Assembly: GCA_003552885.1 (NCBI GenBank) | Contig: PUPA01000152.1 | Coordinates: 1-7,106, forward strand | Source: Natrialbaceae archaeon | Lineage (GTDB): Archaea > Halobacteriota > Halobacteria > Halobacteriales > Natrialbaceae | Length of the DNA stretch: 7,106 bases | Direction: 5' to 3' | Part shown: positions 1 to 5,381 of the stretch, piece by piece | How positions within the stretch are numbered: position 1 is the stretch's first letter | How the letters are laid out: each line of letters opens with the position of its first letter | Notes under the pieces: generated by a model | Databases searched by the model: none | What the model saw: only the letters and a program-made list of their open reading frames with translations | What the model was told of the DNA's origin: nothing | Program-made: the position numbers and the translations under genes

Positions 1-969
1 CTGCTCCGGGAGGCGTTCGGCCTGCTCGTGCTCGCTCACTACCGCACGGAGCCGGACGACCTGGCCCGGCTGCTCGACGCGCCGAACCTCGAGAGCCGGG
101 CGCTCCTCTCCGACGGCCACGTCGTGAGCGTCGCGTTGCTCGCCCGCGAGGGCGGACTCGCCCCCGAGACCCGAGGGCGGATGTACGAGGGCGAGCGGAT
201 CCGGGGGAACATGCTCCCGGACGTGCTCACGAGCCAGCTCAGAGACGAGGCCGCCGGTGAGCCGGCCGGGCTCCGGGTACTGCGGATCGCGACCCACCAC
301 GCCGTCCGCTCGCGCGGGCTCGGCTCCCGGCTGCTCGAGTGCGTCAGAGCGGAGTTCGCCGCCTCCGTCGACTGGCTCGGGGCGGGGTTTGGCGCCACCC
401 CCGAACTGCTCTCGTTCTGGGAGCGAAACGGCTACGGCACGATCCACCTCTCGACGACCAGAAACGACGCGAGCGGGGAACACTCCGCGCTGGTGCTCGC
501 GCCGACGAGCCCCGATGGACGGTCGCTCTACCGTCGCCACGCCGAGCGGTTCGTCCGCCGGCTCCCTGCGGTCGCGACGGACGCCCTCTCGGGGCTCGAT
601 CCGGACGTCCTCGCGGCCGCCCTAGGAAGCGTCGACGCCACCCCGCCGCTGGAGCTGACCGACGACGAGTGGCGGCTCGTCGCCGGCGCGGCCTACGGCC
701 CGGGCGTGCTCGACGTCGACCCCGGCCCGTTCCGTCGGCTCGTCGTCCGCCACCTCGTCGACGACCCCGGGGTCGGCCTCACGGCCCGCGAACGACGGCT
801 GCTCGTTCGGCGCGTCCTCCAGGCCCGTAGCTGGTCGGCCGTCGCGTCGGCGCTCGGATACCCGTCCACGGGGGCGTGCATGCGCGCGGCCGGCGACGCG
901 CTCTGCCCGCTCGTGGACCGCCACGGCGGAGCCGTCGCCGCGGAGGTTCGTGAGCGGTTCGCCGACTGA
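1..969 (+). CDS. tmcA: tRNA(Met) cytidine acetyltransferase TmcA, C-terminal part (5' end outside window)
   Basis: The frame is open from base 1, so the gene begins upstream; 322 codons and a TGA stop are present. TmcA uses acetyl-CoA and ATP to make N4-acetylcytidine in RNA, in bacteria at the wobble base of elongator tRNA-Met; archaeal homologues modify RNA more widely. The fragment opens with LLREAFGLLVLAHYRTEPDD, a stretch typical of the segment between the helicase-like domain and the acetyltransferase. A GNAT acetyl-CoA-binding motif follows at fragment residues 95-112 (IATHHAVRSRGLGSRLL, with the R-x-x-G-x-G type loop). Next come WLGAGFGATPELLSFWERNGY (about 125-145) and a C-terminal helical tail (about 175-322) of the kind linked to tRNA binding. 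The upstream helicase/ATPase part is not visible. The end is intact. Family recognition is from remembered conserved motifs, and the fragment length fits the C-terminal half of a protein of roughly 700 residues or more. Confidence 0.93.
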   Translation: MLREAFGLLVLAHYRTEPDDLARLLDAPNLESRALLSDGHVVSVALLAREGGLAPETRGRMYEGERIRGNMLPDVLTSQLRDEAAGEPAGLRVLRIATHHAVRSRGLGSRLLECVRAEFAASVDWLGAGFGATPELLSFWERNGYGTIHLSTTRNDASGEHSALVLAPTSPDGRSLYRRHAERFVRRLPAVATDALSGLDPDVLAAALGSVDATPPLELTDDEWRLVAGAAYGPGVLDVDPGPFRRLVVRHLVDDPGVGLTARERRLLVRRVLQARSWSAVASALGYPSTGACMRAAGDALCPLVDRHGGAVAAEVRERFAD

Positions 970-1035
970 ACCGACCGACGACGGCCGGTTCCCGGCGATC
1001 GCCAGCGATTTCAGCCGGCCGCCCCTCGGGGACGT

Positions 1036-1521
1036 ATGGTCGACGCGATCACGATCCTCGCCGTCGCCGCGCTCGTCGGCGGCGTCGTGGGGACGCTCGT
1101 GCCGCTGGTCCCCGGCGGGGCCCTCTCGCTGGCCGGCGTCTACCTCTACTGGTGGCACACCGGCTTCACCGAGCCCGGAACGGTCGCCCTCCTGACGTTC
1201 ACCCTGCTCGGCGTGCTCACGCTGCTCGCGGAGTTCGCCGGCGGGGCGGTTGCAGCCCGGGCAGGCGGCGCCTCCTGGCGGACGACGGCGGTGGCCGTCC
1301 CGGTCGCGATCGTCCTCCTGCTCGTCGCCGGTCCGGTCGGCTTGCTCGTCGGGCTGTTCGGGACGGTGTTCGCTCTCGAACTCGCCGGTGGGCGGGACAT
1401 CGACGGCAGCCTCCGGTCGGCGCTGTACGCCACCGTCGGAATCCTCGCCTCGACGGCCGTCCAGGTCCTGCTGACCGCGACGATCCTGTTCGGTTTTCTG
1501 GTCGTCGTCTTCCTGCTGTGA
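1036..1521 (+). CDS. DUF456 family integral membrane protein
   Basis: This 161-residue protein is almost entirely hydrophobic. Segments at about residues 4-26, 28-40, 50-75, 86-115 and 128-160 are likely membrane helices. The N-terminal run VGTLVPLVPGGALSLAGVYLYWW (residues 18-40) has the Gly-Pro-rich 'LVPLVPG' signature of the DUF456 family, and Gly-rich helix-packing motifs recur at 69-78 and 99-109. The family has no established biochemical function; a small multi-helix inner-membrane protein is all that can be said. The ATG at 1036 is chosen because hydrophobic sequence begins immediately and no in-frame upstream start is plausible. It lies 66 bases after the tmcA stop on the same strand. 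No strong TATA box is seen, only a weak AT-richer patch near 1007-1013, so co-transcription with tmcA is possible. The family assignment is from motif recognition. Confidence 0.85.
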   Translation: MVDAITILAVAALVGGVVGTLVPLVPGGALSLAGVYLYWWHTGFTEPGTVALLTFTLLGVLTLLAEFAGGAVAARAGGASWRTTAVAVPVAIVLLLVAGPVGLLVGLFGTVFALELAGGRDIDGSLRSALYATVGILASTAVQVLLTATILFGFLVVVFLL

Positions 1522-1621
1522 GGGCACTCCCGACGGGTCCGCGTCGCCCGTTCGGTCGCGGCGGGAACCGAGTCGTCCGTCCGGTCGAGACGCTGAATCG
1601 CCCGCCCGGTCGCGACGGCGA

Positions 1622-1628
1622 GTTTATC
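1622..1628 (+). promoter_or_regulatory. weak TATA-like box upstream of the rhomboid gene
   Basis: GTTTATC is the most AT-rich patch in the 169-base gap before the rhomboid start. A start site about 25 bases downstream would leave a leader of roughly 40 bases. The assignment rests on base composition alone and could be chance. Confidence 0.25.
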
Positions 1629-1633
1629 CCCGA

Positions 1634-1652
1634 CGACTCGAGAGCTGAGTCG
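1634..1652. repeat. inverted repeat in the rhomboid upstream region
   Basis: CGACTC (1634-1639) and GAGTCG (1647-1652) are perfect 6-base arms around a 7-base spacer. The repeat falls just downstream of the possible TATA box, where a repressor site or an RNA hairpin in the leader would sit. No function is demonstrated. Confidence 0.35.
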
Positions 1653-1690
1653 ATCCCCGGATTGATACGATCGGCCGCGGGAGTTCCCGC

Positions 1691-2593
1691 ATGGGCGAGT
1701 CGACGGAGGGTCGAAGCGACGTGGGAACCGGATTCGACGGCGTCCGCGCCGGCCGTCCCACGGAGCGATTCGCCCACGGCCGGAACCCGGGACGCCACCT
1801 CACGTCGGGCGTCCCGGCCGGCGATCTGTTCGCGCTCGCGGCCCCGCCGGCGGCCATCTGTGGGACCTACCTGCTCCCGGAGAGCGCCCGGTCGGCGCTG
1901 GCGCTCCGGTACACGGAGCCGTCCGTCCTCGCGGCCTACGGGGCACACCTGGTCCACTTCGAGGTCGTCCACCTCGCCGGAAACCTGCTCGGCTACGGGT
2001 TGCTCGCGACGACCTGCTACCTCCTCGCCGTCGCGACAGGCCTGCGTCGGTTCCTGCTCGTCGCCGCCGCGGGGATCGCCCTCGCCTTCCCGCCTGCCCT
2101 CTCGGGGCTGAACCTCGTCGTCCCCCGCGACGCGATCACCTACGGCTTCTCCGGGCTGAACGCGGCCCTGTTCGGACTGTTGGCCGTCCTGTCGATCGAG
2201 TACCTCCGGGCGACGTTCTGTCCGACCATCGAGCGGCGGGACGCCGGCGCGGTCTTCTTCCCGACGGTCGCCGTGGCGGCCCTTCTCGTCCTCCCGCCCT
2301 CGTGGGTCGCCTACGCCGTCGCCGCGGCCGCCGCGACGATCACCGGCGGCTACCTCCTCTCGATCCGCGGCCGCGGACGGGACGTCCGTACGCTCCTCGT
2401 GGAGGTCCGGGACCGACCCGGCTACGGCGACCTCCTGCTCGTCGTCGCCGTGATCGCCGTCGGCTATCCGGCCGTTGCTTTCACGCCGACGGCGACGGTC
2501 GGCGTCCCGAACGTCTACACGCACGTTCTGGGGTACGCACTCGGCTTTCTGACCCCCTACCTGTTGCTCTCGACCGGACTGTTCGACGACTGA
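1691..2593 (+). CDS. rhomboid-family intramembrane serine protease (predicted)
   Basis: This 300-residue protein has a soluble N-terminal extension (about 1-43) and then at least six hydrophobic segments (about 44-62, 80-113, 118-143, 150-172, 187-225 and 247-293). The rhomboid signature is visible. HFEVVHLAGN at 89-98 has His89, His94 and Asn98 at the same spacing as H145, H150 and N154 of E. coli GlpG. GFSG at 152-155 gives a Ser154 nucleophile candidate in the family G-x-S-G motif. HVLGYALG at 278-285 gives His278 as the partner of the catalytic dyad in the last helix. Rhomboids cleave membrane-protein substrates inside the bilayer; the substrate here is unknown. The ATG at 1691 is the first in-frame start and no Shine-Dalgarno is seen. 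The mRNA may have a leader or share transcription with the DUF456 gene 169 bases upstream. It ends with TGA. The active-site reading is by motif and spacing, not by alignment. Confidence 0.82.
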   Translation: MGESTEGRSDVGTGFDGVRAGRPTERFAHGRNPGRHLTSGVPAGDLFALAAPPAAICGTYLLPESARSALALRYTEPSVLAAYGAHLVHFEVVHLAGNLLGYGLLATTCYLLAVATGLRRFLLVAAAGIALAFPPALSGLNLVVPRDAITYGFSGLNAALFGLLAVLSIEYLRATFCPTIERRDAGAVFFPTVAVAALLVLPPSWVAYAVAAAAATITGGYLLSIRGRGRDVRTLLVEVRDRPGYGDLLLVVAVIAVGYPAVAFTPTATVGVPNVYTHVLGYALGFLTPYLLLSTGLFDD

Positions 2594-2641
2594 GGACACC
2601 CCGACCGCGTTTCAGGCTCACCCAGAAGGGGTTCCAGCCGT

Positions 2642-2659
2642 GGTTTCACGACCGAAACC
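2642..2659. repeat. inverted repeat after the rhomboid gene
   Basis: GGTTTC (2642-2647) and GAAACC (2654-2659) are perfect 6-base arms with a 6-base loop, 49 bases after the rhomboid stop and before the next promoter. It could be part of a transcript end or an upstream regulatory site. No T-run follows it, so a classical terminator is not supported. Confidence 0.3.
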
Positions 2660-2700
2660 CGACCCTACGGCGCGGGGAGGGTGGTGAACCATCGGCGTCA

Positions 2701-2708
2701 TTATGTAT
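2701..2708 (+). promoter_or_regulatory. TATA box for the acidic orphan gene
   Basis: TTATGTAT is centred about 25 bases upstream of the ATG at 2729, the spacing expected for a leaderless haloarchaeal transcript that begins at or within a base or two of the start codon. It stands out in a very GC-rich surrounding. This spacing also selects the 2729 start over the earlier in-frame ATG at 2681. Confidence 0.6.
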
Positions 2709-2716
2709 CACGTGAT
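2707..2716. promoter_or_regulatory. candidate operator palindrome ATCACGTGAT
   Basis: A perfect 10-base palindrome overlaps the downstream edge of the TATA box and lies between it and the expected transcription start. A dimeric repressor bound here would block TBP/TFB or RNA polymerase, a common arrangement in archaea. The binding protein is unknown. Confidence 0.4.
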
Positions 2717-2728
2717 CGACGGTCGTCC

Positions 2729-3145
2729 ATGGTCTGGGGAACGCTCGAAGGGGGAATCGACCGAGTGCGAACGGCTATCGGCGGATCGGCCACGGAGCGA
2801 AACGGGCCCGGGACGGCCGCCGGCGCGACGGACGAGGGGACCGGTGCCGACAGCGCCGTGGAGGGGATGGACCTCGACGACGCTACGGGGAGGGCCGACG
2901 ACGACGCGGAGGGGGCGACCGGCGCACCCACCGGCACCGGTCGCCTCGACTGGAGCGTAGACGACGCCACGGAGGTCGAGAACAGACTCGAGACGCTGCT
3001 CGAAGGAGGGATCGAGACCGAGGAGGAGCCGACGGAGCCGGACGACCCTCCGGGTGGCCTCGAGAACGCGTTCACCGAACTCGAGGGGGCCGCCGCCGGC
3101 TTCGAGTGGGTCGACGCGACGGAGCTCGAATCCGCTCGCGGCTAG
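2729..3145 (+). CDS. highly acidic protein of unknown function
   Basis: I do not recognise this 138-residue protein. It carries 35 Asp/Glu against 7 Arg and no Lys, extreme even for a haloarchaeal protein. An N-terminal amphipathic segment (MVWGTLEGGIDRVRTAIGG, 1-19) leads into a Gly/Ala/Thr/Asp-rich stretch likely to be disordered (about 20-70). A predicted helix follows (72-94, LDWSVDDATEVENRLETLLE), then a Glu/Pro-rich linker (95-109) and a C-terminal helix with FEWVDATELE (125-134). The conserved-looking blocks at the N-terminus, middle and end suggest short interaction motifs joined by linkers. There are no cysteines, membrane helices or signal peptide. The start is set by the TATA box at 2701-2708. 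An upstream in-frame ATG at 2681 would add a basic stretch (HRRHYVSRDRR) unlike the rest. It ends 40 bases from the stop of the convergent regulator gene. Codon use and acidity support a real gene. Confidence 0.72.
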   Translation: MVWGTLEGGIDRVRTAIGGSATERNGPGTAAGATDEGTGADSAVEGMDLDDATGRADDDAEGATGAPTGTGRLDWSVDDATEVENRLETLLEGGIETEEEPTEPDDPPGGLENAFTELEGAAAGFEWVDATELESARG

Positions 3146-3185
3146 GGCGGCGTGGGCCCCGAGACGCGACCGAGCGCCGACGGCG

Positions 3186-3830
3186 TCACGAGCTCAAAAT
3201 AGCGTCGAGCAGCTTCCGCTGGGCGGCAGAGAGGTGCTCGGTGAACGTCGAGGTCGCGATCCCGAGCCCTTCTGCGACCTCCGTGGCGTTCGATCCCTTC
3301 GGGTGGTCGAAGTAGCCGAGCCGGTGGGCCGTCTCGAGGACCTCCCGCTGGCGGTCGGTCAGCACCGATCGGTCGACGAACACGAGGTCCTGGCCGCCTC
3401 CATCGCCACGGGTGTGTAACAGCCGCTGGACGTCGAGGCTCGGATACCGCTCCCGGAGGCCGCCGACGATCTCCTGGAGTGCGCCCATCTCCGGGGCGTG
3501 GAAGGTCAGGTACATCTCCCCGCCGTGGACGCGGACGTCGACGACCGGTACCTCGAACCGCTCGACGTACGCACACGGACAGAGCGCGTCCGGATCGCGC
3601 CTGAACCGGTAGGCGGTCGAGGTGTCATAAGAGAACACTGGCCACACTCCCTCACAGTCGATCGGCTCGTCGGACTCGAGGACGAACTCCTCGACGACGC
3701 CGCCGTCCTCGCTCGGGGTACCACTGCGGCTGACCGAGTGACCGAGGGAGTCCGCCGCGGTTGCGGCCCGAACCACCGGACACTCGCTGGGGCCGTCGAC
3801 TTTCACCTCCGCGCGGATTCCGGTCGCCAT
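3186..3830 (-). CDS. HTH_10 (bacterio-opsin-activator-like) transcriptional regulator with Cys-containing sensor region
   Basis: This is a 214-residue cytoplasmic DNA-binding protein. The C-terminal 157-213 (LTDRQREVLETAHRLGYFDHPKGSNATEVAEGLGIATSTFTEHLSAAQRKLL) matches the HTH_10 domain of haloarchaeal Bat and DmsR-type regulators: a helix, the 'GYFDHPKGSNATEVAEGLGI' turn, then the recognition helix. The N-terminal 150 residues are a sensor-like region, not a PAS/GAF module I can recognise. It holds Cys17 (SECPVV), Cys59 (DCEGVW) and the Cys84-Pro-Cys86 pair (ALCPCAYVERF), plus His31, His102 and His111. A metal- or redox-sensing role is inference. The ATG at 3830 follows a TATA-like box about 28 bases upstream, fitting a leaderless mRNA. 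It is divergent from the winged-helix gene at 3973, and the two probably act on each other or a shared target. It ends convergently with the acidic orphan gene. Confidence 0.88.
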   Translation of the reverse strand: MATGIRAEVKVDGPSECPVVRAATAADSLGHSVSRSGTPSEDGGVVEEFVLESDEPIDCEGVWPVFSYDTSTAYRFRRDPDALCPCAYVERFEVPVVDVRVHGGEMYLTFHAPEMGALQEIVGGLRERYPSLDVQRLLHTRGDGGGQDLVFVDRSVLTDRQREVLETAHRLGYFDHPKGSNATEVAEGLGIATSTFTEHLSAAQRKLLDAILSS

Positions 3831-3854
3831 CGGTCGAGGTTGAGTCGATCGGCA

Positions 3855-3862
3855 GGTAAACC
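3855..3862 (-). promoter_or_regulatory. TATA-like box for the HTH_10 regulator gene
   Basis: On the minus strand this reads GGTTTACC, centred about 28 bases upstream of the ATG at 3830, as expected for a leaderless archaeal transcript. It is the only AT-containing patch at that distance. It is moderately convincing because only four positions are A/T. Confidence 0.42.
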
Positions 3863-3905
3863 CCCCGTCCGTTTCCCACTGGCCGGCGGTCGTCGGCCCA
3901 CTCCG

Positions 3906-3913
3906 TATAAAAA
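3906..3913 (+). promoter_or_regulatory. TATA box, distal, for the winged-helix gene
   Basis: TATAAAAA is a strong archaeal TATA match. Initiation about 26 bases downstream would fall near 3936, close to the in-frame GTG at 3940. A leaderless GTG-started form with 11 extra residues is therefore possible. Confidence 0.6.
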
Positions 3914-3918
3914 CCCCC

Positions 3919-3926
3919 GTATATTT
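3919..3926 (+). promoter_or_regulatory. TATA box, proximal, for the winged-helix gene
   Basis: GTATATTT is a second TATA-like element. Together with the distal box it forms a direct repeat of CCGTATA at 3903-3909 and 3917-3923. Initiation from it would fall near 3949, giving a leader of about 24 bases before the ATG at 3973. The spacing to its neighbour allows alternative starts or a TATA plus regulatory-site arrangement. Confidence 0.48.
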
Positions 3927-3941
3927 TGGGACATTCTACGT

Positions 3942-3953
3942 GCCCCACGGGGC
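3942..3953. repeat. inverted repeat GCCCC-AC-GGGGC
   Basis: Perfect 5-base arms around a 2-base centre lie immediately downstream of the two TATA boxes, around the predicted transcription start. This is a plausible operator for autoregulation by one of the divergent DNA-binding proteins. At this GC content a 5-base GC inverted repeat is not rare. Confidence 0.3.
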
Positions 3954-3972
3954 GAAAGCGTGTAACGAGAAC

Positions 3973-4335
3973 ATGTCCGTGCTGAACCCACGACAGGACC
4001 AACCGGACCACGCCGCCGCTGTCGACCCACAGACGCTCCTCTCCACGCTCGAAGATCCAGTCTGTCGGACGATCCTCGAGGCGGCCACCGAGGAGTGGCT
4101 GACCGCCCCCGAGATCTCAGAGCGGTGTGACGTGCCCTGTTCGACGACCTACCGGAAAGTCGAACGGCTCGCCGAGAGCGGCCTCATCGAGGAGTCGGTC
4201 CGGATCAGCTCGACCGGCCACCACGCCACCGGCTACCGGACGGCGTTCGAGGACGTCACCATCGGGGTCTCCGAGAGCGGCGACCTCGAGGTCGACGTCT
4301 CCCGGACCTCGGCGCCCGGCGCCGCGGCCGACTGA
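3973..4335 (+). CDS. small winged helix-turn-helix DNA-binding protein
   Basis: This 120-residue protein is built almost entirely of an ArsR/MarR-like winged-helix domain. Residues 20-40 (QTLLSTLEDPVCRTILEAATE) form the first helix, 43-54 (LTAPEISERCDV) the positioning helix, and 56-71 (CSTTYRKVERLAESGL) the recognition helix. The basic/polar wing is at 72-90, followed by a beta-rich tail (FEDVTIGVSESGDLEVDVS). The 'LEDP.CR.ILEA' and 'STTYRK.ERL' runs are characteristic of a common haloarchaeal regulator family without a settled target. Cys31, Cys52 and Cys56 lie in or beside the HTH and could sense redox or metal, which is inference. ATG 3973 is preferred because the MS-start N-terminus resembles relatives; GTG 3940 is an alternative. 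The gene is divergent from the HTH_10 regulator, 142 bases start to start. Confidence 0.86.
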   Translation: MSVLNPRQDQPDHAAAVDPQTLLSTLEDPVCRTILEAATEEWLTAPEISERCDVPCSTTYRKVERLAESGLIEESVRISSTGHHATGYRTAFEDVTIGVSESGDLEVDVSRTSAPGAAAD

Positions 4336-4458
4336 GTCTCCCGGTCCCGGCGCCTCATCCGACGTCCCCGTTTCCACGGTCCTGTCGTCGACACCCGCTC
4401 CTACCGTCGAAACCCTCCACTTTCGATCGTTCGAGGTCGGTCAACGGCTCCCTGAACC

Positions 4459-4475
4459 TGATACCAGTGTTATCA
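4459..4475. repeat. inverted repeat TGATA-7-TATCA upstream of the channel-like gene
   Basis: TGATA (4459-4463) and TATCA (4471-4475) are perfect arms separated by 7 bases, about one helical turn centre to centre. It lies just upstream of the core promoter, where an activator or repressor dimer could bind. Confidence 0.35.
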
Positions 4476-4476
4476 A

Positions 4477-4486
4477 TTTCCGGAAA
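4477..4486. promoter_or_regulatory. palindrome TTTCCGGAAA overlapping the BRE position
   Basis: This perfect 10-base palindrome abuts the TATA-like box at 4487-4494 and covers the place where the TFB-recognition element would be. The inner motif TTCCGGA recurs at 4524-4530. It may be an operator, or a purine-rich BRE that happens to be symmetric. Confidence 0.38.
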
Positions 4487-4494
4487 ATACTAAA
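4481..4494 (+). promoter_or_regulatory. BRE/TATA core promoter for the leader ORF and channel-like gene
   Basis: CGGAAA followed by ATACTAAA resembles an archaeal BRE plus TATA box. Initiation 23-27 bases downstream falls near 4515-4521, which is right at the ATG of the 22-codon ORF. The promoter lies in an unusually AT-rich island (4459-4506) within GC-rich DNA. The whole 250-base gap between the winged-helix gene and the channel-like gene holds only these promoter elements and the short ORF. Confidence 0.55.
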
Positions 4495-4520
4495 CGCAGT
4501 GGTTTTTCCTCTCCGCCTGT

Positions 4521-4589
4521 ATGTTCCGGAGACACAGTCCGACCGAACCGTCCGTCGACCACGCGAGCGTCACCGAGATGAGCCGATGA
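4521..4589 (+). CDS. possible 22-residue leader peptide (upstream ORF)
   Basis: ATG at 4521 opens an ORF for MFRRHSPTEPSVDHASVTEM plus SR, ending in TGA at 4587-4589. This stop overlaps the ATG of the channel-like gene (4586-4588) in an ATGA arrangement. The predicted transcription start is at or just before 4521, so this would be the first start codon of a leaderless mRNA, with the membrane protein translated by termination-reinitiation. The peptide is not notably acidic, and the coding evidence is only position and overlap. Chance is a real alternative, in which case the same bases are a leader of about 65 bases. No known leader peptide is matched. Confidence 0.35.
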   Translation: MFRRHSPTEPSVDHASVTEMSR

Positions 4590-5299
4590 ACCCCCTCGTC
4601 GCCGAGGCGATAGGCGCGGAGCTCCAGGAGGCGATCGGCGCCCTCTTTGGGTTCCTCCCGGACCTGATCGTGGCGATCGCCGTGCTGGCTATCGGCTACG
4701 TCGTCGGTGGCCGGCTCCAGGGGGTCGTCAGGCGGACCGGCCAGCGGGCCCGGCTGGACGAGAAGGTCCAGGGGACGGCCCTCGGACCGCTGTTCCCGGA
4801 CCGTGCCGGGGCCGTATCCGAGGCCTTCGGCGCGATCGTCAAATACTACGTCTTCTTGCTGGCGCTCGTGGTCGCCGCCGAGCACCTCGGTATCGGCCTG
4901 TTGACCCAGTGGCTCACCGGCGCGGTCAGCTACCTACCGTCGCTGATCGCCGGCGTGGTGATCCTCGTCGTCGGCCTCTTCATCGCCGACTACGTCGCGG
5001 ACGTCGTCCGTCGGTCGACGGCCGCCCGGGAGGCCGGCTTCTCGGCGACGTTCGCCGCCGCCACGAAGGCCGTCCTCTACTTCGTCGTCGTCGTCATCGG
5101 CCTCGAGACGATGGGCGTGGACGTGACGATCCTCTACACGTTCGCCGAGGCCTTTGCCCTCGCGCTCGCGCTGGCGTTCGCCCTCGCCGTCGGCATCGCG
5201 GTCGGCTGGGGTGGCAAAGAGTACGTCGCCGAGAACCTGGAGGGGTGGCTCGACAGCTCGAGAGAGGTCGCGAGCGACGGCTCGGAAGAACGCGGGTGA
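4586..5299 (+). CDS. MscS-related 'conserved TM helix' membrane protein
   Basis: This 237-residue integral membrane protein has about five helices, at residues 21-46, 83-105, 113-140, 155-178 and 181-208. Two of them carry the 'TM_helix' repeat seen beside small-conductance mechanosensitive channels: FLPDLIVAIAVLAIGYVVGGRLQGVVRRTG (23-52) and YLPSLIAGVVILVVGLFIADYVADVVRRS (116-144). Each is followed by Arg-rich cytoplasmic residues. The last helix is Ala/Gly-rich (ALALALAFALAVGIAVGWGGKEYV), reminiscent of the MscS pore helix, but the soluble MscS beta domain is absent because the protein ends about 30 residues later. A channel or osmotic-stress role is family inference. ATG 4586 is the only nearby start in frame; the frame stays open far upstream, but those residues are Arg/Pro-rich and unlike a membrane protein. 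No strong Shine-Dalgarno is present, and the start overlaps the stop of the short ORF before it. Confidence 0.84.
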   Translation: MNPLVAEAIGAELQEAIGALFGFLPDLIVAIAVLAIGYVVGGRLQGVVRRTGQRARLDEKVQGTALGPLFPDRAGAVSEAFGAIVKYYVFLLALVVAAEHLGIGLLTQWLTGAVSYLPSLIAGVVILVVGLFIADYVADVVRRSTAAREAGFSATFAAATKAVLYFVVVVIGLETMGVDVTILYTFAEAFALALALAFALAVGIAVGWGGKEYVAENLEGWLDSSREVASDGSEERG

Positions 5300-5381
5300 G
5301 CCGACCGGCCACGTCCGTCGACTCCCCGTAATCGCTCCAGAACCGCCCGCGAGCGGGTTCGGACCACGAACGCGCGCCACG

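Noticed and set aside
1022..1031. CCCC-TC-GGGG inverted repeat just before the DUF456 start
   Set aside because: Four-base GC arms are expected by chance at this base composition.
622..1527. Long minus-strand frame opposite tmcA and DUF456 (301 codons)
   Set aside because: The translation is Arg/Gln/Asp/Gly-rich without domain motifs and lies antisense to two convincing genes; it is an open frame created by high GC.
1217..2599. 460-codon minus-strand frame opposite the DUF456 and rhomboid genes
   Set aside because: It has low-complexity Arg/Gly/Glu composition and spans two real plus-strand genes and their gap. Nothing recognisable is in it.
4127..4585. N-terminal extension of the channel-like frame back to 4127
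   Set aside because: It overlaps the winged-helix gene in another frame and is Arg/Pro/Ser-rich. Membrane-protein sequence begins only at the ATG at 4586, and a promoter lies in between.
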